Assembly (NCBI GenBank): GCA_036505275.1
Contig: DASXTS010000401.1
Location: 1-6,839 of the forward strand
Source: DASXTS01 sp036505275
GTDB lineage: Bacteria; Actinomycetota; Actinomycetes; Mycobacteriales; Pseudonocardiaceae
Length of the DNA: 6,839 nucleotides
Reading direction: 5' to 3'
Shown here: positions 4,611 through 6,839 of the stretch, piece after piece
Numbering within the stretch: position 1 is the stretch's first letter
How the letters are laid out: the number at the start of each line of letters is the position of its first letter
Notes under the pieces: model-generated
The model's input: the letters and a program-made list of their open reading frames with translations, nothing else
What the model was told of the DNA's origin: nothing
The model's database searches: none
Program-made: the position numbers and the translations under genes

Positions 4611-6098
4611 GTGGCAGCCGCAGACACCGCAACCCGACGCTCCGCCACGACCGCTGCGCGCGGCGCCAAGTCGGCGACCCGCAGGGACGCAACGGCTGCT
4701 GACGTCAGTGCCGACGCTAGTGGTGACGTCAATGCTGACGTCACGACTGACGTGGATGCTGACGTGGACGCCGCCGATGTCGACGCCGAGCTCGCCGGGG
4801 TCGACGACGACCCGACAGCGGACGTGCAACCGGGTGCGGCCAAGAATGGACCGATCGGCCCGGCGCGCAAACCGGCCGCCAAGAAACCGGTGAAGAATCC
4901 GGCGGCCAAGGACGAGGTGAAGACTCCGGCGGCCAAGGACGAGGAGTCGCCGCCGGCCGAGCCGGAGCTCGGTCCGACCGATGATCTGGAGGCCGACCTC
5001 GAGGCCGACCTCGACGTCTCCCCGGACCCCGGTGATCTCGCCGCCGTCGAGATCGAGGAGATCACCGTCGACGCGGACACCGACGACGTCGGCAAGGAGC
5101 CAGGCGCGGAGGACTTCGTCTGGGACGAGGAGGAGTCAGAGGCGCTGCGCCAGGCGCGCAAGGACGCCGAGCTCACCGCCTCCGCCGACTCCGTGCGCGC
5201 CTACCTCAAGCAGATCGGCAAGGTGGCGCTGCTCAACGCCGAGGAGGAGGTCGAGCTCGCCAAGCGGATCGAGGCCGGCCTGTACGCCGCCGAGCGGGTC
5301 CGCAAGTTCGAGGACGCCGGCGAGAAGCTCTCCCCGCAGCTGCGCCGGGACCTGCACTGGATCATCCGGGACGGCGAGCGGGCGAAGAACCACCTGCTGG
5401 AGGCCAACCTGCGGCTCGTGGTGTCGCTGGCCAAGCGGTACACCGGCCGTGGTATGGCGTTCCTGGACCTGATCCAGGAGGGCAACCTCGGCCTGATCCG
5501 CGCCGTGGAGAAGTTCGACTACACGAAGGGCTACAAGTTCTCCACCTACGCCACCTGGTGGATCAGGCAGGCGATCACCCGGGCGATGGCCGACCAGGCC
5601 CGCACCATCCGCATTCCGGTGCACATGGTCGAGGTGATCAACAAACTCGGTCGCATCCAGCGTGAGCTGCTCCAGGACCTCGGCCGCGAGCCGACGCCGG
5701 AGGAGCTCGCCAAGGAAATGGACATCACCCCGGAAAAGGTGCTGGAGATCCAGCAGTACGCCCGCGAGCCGATCTCGCTCGACCAGACCATCGGCGACGA
5801 GGGCGACTCTCAGCTCGGCGACTTCATCGAGGACTCCGAGGCCGTCGTGGCGGTGGACGCGGTGTCGTTCACCCTGCTCCAGGACCAGCTGCAGTCGGTG
5901 CTGGCCACCCTCTCCGAGCGGGAGGCCGGTGTGGTGCGGCTGAGGTTCGGCCTCACCGACGGCCAGCCCCGCACCCTGGACGAGATCGGTCAGGTCTACG
6001 GGGTGACCAGGGAGCGCATTCGCCAGATCGAGTCCAAGACAATGTCCAAGCTGCGCCACCCGTCCCGCTCCCAGGTGCTGCGCGACTACCTGGACTGA
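4611..6098 (+). CDS. sigA: principal RNA polymerase sigma factor SigA (HrdB, sigma-70 group 1)
   Basis: This is the housekeeping sigma factor, which directs RNA polymerase to -10/-35 promoters. It is the equivalent of Rv2703 and of Streptomyces HrdB. The 495-aa protein has a long variable N-terminal extension (1-about 188) rich in Ala, Asp, Lys and Pro, holding three separate short tandem repeats. Then follow region 1.2 (about 190-222, SVRAYLKQIGKVALLNAEEE), region 2 (about 259-330), with DLIQEGNLGLIRAVEKFDY (286-304, core binding) and KFSTYATWWIRQAITRA (309-325, -10 melting and recognition), region 3 (about 338-418), and region 4 (about 430-490), whose helix-turn-helix lies in TLDEIGQVYGVTRERIRQIE (455-474). 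It ends RDYLD. Length is close to HrdB (511) and mycobacterial SigA (528). The GTG start is supported by the weak GAAAGGG; no better start lies downstream before the conserved part. It has its own promoter after the ppgK hairpin. Confidence 0.99.
   Translation: MAAADTATRRSATTAARGAKSATRRDATAADVSADASGDVNADVTTDVDADVDAADVDAELAGVDDDPTADVQPGAAKNGPIGPARKPAAKKPVKNPAAKDEVKTPAAKDEESPPAEPELGPTDDLEADLEADLDVSPDPGDLAAVEIEEITVDADTDDVGKEPGAEDFVWDEEESEALRQARKDAELTASADSVRAYLKQIGKVALLNAEEEVELAKRIEAGLYAAERVRKFEDAGEKLSPQLRRDLHWIIRDGERAKNHLLEANLRLVVSLAKRYTGRGMAFLDLIQEGNLGLIRAVEKFDYTKGYKFSTYATWWIRQAITRAMADQARTIRIPVHMVEVINKLGRIQRELLQDLGREPTPEELAKEMDITPEKVLEIQQYAREPISLDQTIGDEGDSQLGDFIEDSEAVVAVDAVSFTLLQDQLQSVLATLSEREAGVVRLRFGLTDGQPRTLDEIGQVYGVTRERIRQIESKTMSKLRHPSRSQVLRDYLD
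4698..4769 (+). repeat. 12-bp minisatellite (six units) in the sigA N-terminal coding region
   Basis: Six consecutive 12-bp units with consensus GCTGACGTCAGT-like sequence start at 4698, 4710, 4722, 4734, 4746 and 4758. They encode the tetrapeptide series ADVS, ADAS, GDVN, ADVT, TDVD, ADVD (residues 30-53). Three units (1, 3 and 4) contain the palindrome TGACGTCA, at 4700, 4724 and 4736. The second unit is the most diverged, and the last two read TGACGTGG instead. The period is in frame. Confidence 0.9.
4890..4943 (+). repeat. 27-bp tandem duplication in sigA
   Basis: Two 27-bp units (4890-4916 and 4917-4943) differ at a single base, giving VKNPAAKDE and VKTPAAKDE (residues 94-111). The near-identity points to a recent duplication. 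A further exact 12-bp doublet, GAGGCCGACCTC, lies at 4989-5012 (EADL twice). Confidence 0.9.
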
Positions 6099-6189
6099 GC
6101 AGACTCGCCACTTGCCGCGCTGACCAGCAGAAACACCGACCAACTCGGCCAGACTGGACACGCATAGCGCTATCAGTCAAGATAACAGG
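6099..6189. other. 91-bp gap between sigA and the recombinase, with a 10-bp palindrome
   Basis: No clear terminator hairpin is seen after sigA. Near its right end the DNA becomes markedly AT-richer and holds the perfect palindrome ATAGCGCTAT (6164-6173). TATC (6171-6174) is also mirrored by GATA (6181-6184). This could be a recombinase operator or binding site, but nothing here proves it. Confidence 0.35.
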
Positions 6190-6839
6190 GTGACCCGACG
6201 CCGAGCCCCCACCGCTGTTGACCTCGCCGCGTTGCTGCCGTCCTGGGAGCTGGCGCTGCGCGCCGAACGCAAGAGCCCGCAGACCGTGAAAACCTACGGC
6301 GATGGCGTGCGCCGGTTCCTGGCCTGGTGCGCACAGGCCGGCCGGCCGGCCACCCTGGACCGGCCCACCGTGGCCGGGTTCGTGGCCGAGCTGCTCGACG
6401 CCGGCGCGCAGGCCGCGACCGCCCGGTCCCGGCAACTGGCCCTGAAGCGGTACAGCGGCTGGCTGGCCGAGGAGGGCGAGATCGACACCGACCTGCTGCT
6501 CGGCACCAAACCACCGAAGCTGGACGTGAAGGTCGTCCCGACACTGACCGACGACCAGGTCCGGTTGCTGATCAAGGCGTGCGCCGGCCCGGACATGTGG
6601 CACCGCCGCGACGAGGCGCTGGTCCGGCTGATGGTCGAGACCGGCGCCCGAGCCGGCGAGGTCGTCGCGATGGAACTACCGGACGTCAACCTGCCCGACG
6701 GGCTGGTGACCGTGCGCCGCGGCAAGGGCGGCAAGGGCCGCACCGTGCCGTTCGGCGCCCGCACCGGACGGGCCATCGACCGCTACCTACGCGCCCGGCG
6801 CTCGCACCGGCTGGCCGCCACCCCGGCGTTGTGGCTGGG
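6190..6839 (+). CDS. tyrosine recombinase/integrase, N-terminal two-thirds (runs off the right edge)
   Basis: The frame is open from a GTG at 6190 to the window end (216 codons). It encodes a typical tyrosine recombinase. The SAM-like core-binding domain is at about 11-100 (LALRAERKSPQTVKTYGDGV 21-40; RQLALKRYSGWLAEEGEID 81-99). The start of the catalytic domain contains VETGARAGEVVAMELPDV (149-166) with the first catalytic Arg154, and the beta-hairpin RRGKGGKGR (176-184) with the expected catalytic lysine (Lys179 or Lys182). The HxxR box, the second His/Trp and the nucleophilic Tyr would lie beyond the edge, so activity cannot be judged. It resembles the solo phage-integrase-family recombinases common on actinobacterial mobile elements more than chromosomal XerC/XerD, but that is an inference. 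The GTG is the only ATG or GTG after the in-frame stop at 6121-6123. It has no proper Shine-Dalgarno, only AGGG running into the start codon. GC content is like the host's. Confidence 0.92.
   Translation, partial: MTRRRAPTAVDLAALLPSWELALRAERKSPQTVKTYGDGVRRFLAWCAQAGRPATLDRPTVAGFVAELLDAGAQAATARSRQLALKRYSGWLAEEGEIDTDLLLGTKPPKLDVKVVPTLTDDQVRLLIKACAGPDMWHRRDEALVRLMVETGARAGEVVAMELPDVNLPDGLVTVRRGKGGKGRTVPFGARTGRAIDRYLRARRSHRLAATPALWL

Noticed and set aside
4698..4769. Regularly spaced palindromes considered as a CRISPR-like array or operator cluster.
   Set aside because: The units are directly abutting, in frame and inside sigA. There are no spacers, so it is a coding minisatellite.
5136..6161. Long minus-strand open frame opposite sigA.
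   Set aside because: It is antisense to fully conserved sigma regions 1.2 to 4, and its product is low-complexity Leu/Gly/Val-rich with no recognisable domain.
6294..6776. Minus-strand open frame opposite the recombinase.
   Set aside because: The plus frame has clear tyrosine-recombinase motifs. The antisense product is Ser/Arg/Pro-rich noise.

Overview
The window is high-GC actinobacterial chromosome, most likely from a Pseudonocardiales-type organism related to the mycolic-acid actinobacteria. The basis is gene order. From left to right it carries DUF3710 (-), dut (-), DUF3093 (+), DUF4193 (-), cei (+), suhB (-), ppgK (+) and sigA (+). That is the order and orientation of Rv2696c to Rv2703 in Mycobacterium tuberculosis. 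The genus cannot be fixed from the sequence alone. After sigA the synteny stops and a tyrosine recombinase gene begins, cut off by the window edge.

Layout. Positions 1-666 hold a minus-strand pair: dUTPase, and 4 bp after its stop the GTG start of a DUF3710 protein that runs off the left edge. Dut and the DUF3093 membrane protein diverge from start codons only 25 bp apart. Between them lies one decamer that reads as a -10 box on both strands, placed so that both mRNAs would be leaderless. DUF3093 and DUF4193 converge and share their stop codons in a 4-bp overlap. A 389-bp divergent intergenic region follows, with operator-like dyads, a probable cei promoter and a good Shine-Dalgarno. Cei (a single-pass LytR_C envelope protein) converges on suhB (inositol-monophosphatase family). 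Their 3' ends are separated by a 60-bp near-palindrome that probably terminates both. SuhB and ppgK (polyphosphate/ATP glucokinase) diverge over 69 bp. A GC-rich hairpin closes ppgK. The sigA leader then begins at a strong TACAAT -10, with a possible leaderless 26-codon reading frame ahead of sigA.

Functionally this is a housekeeping block: nucleotide-pool sanitation (Dut), envelope integrity (Cei, perhaps DUF3093), inositol and sugar phosphate metabolism (SuhB, PpgK) and the principal sigma factor. No novel defence or mobile system is visible as a complete unit. The most interesting signals are small: the bidirectional leaderless promoter, the 60-bp dyad, a 12-bp minisatellite in the sigA N-terminal region, the sigA-leader small ORF, and the recombinase placed directly after sigA.
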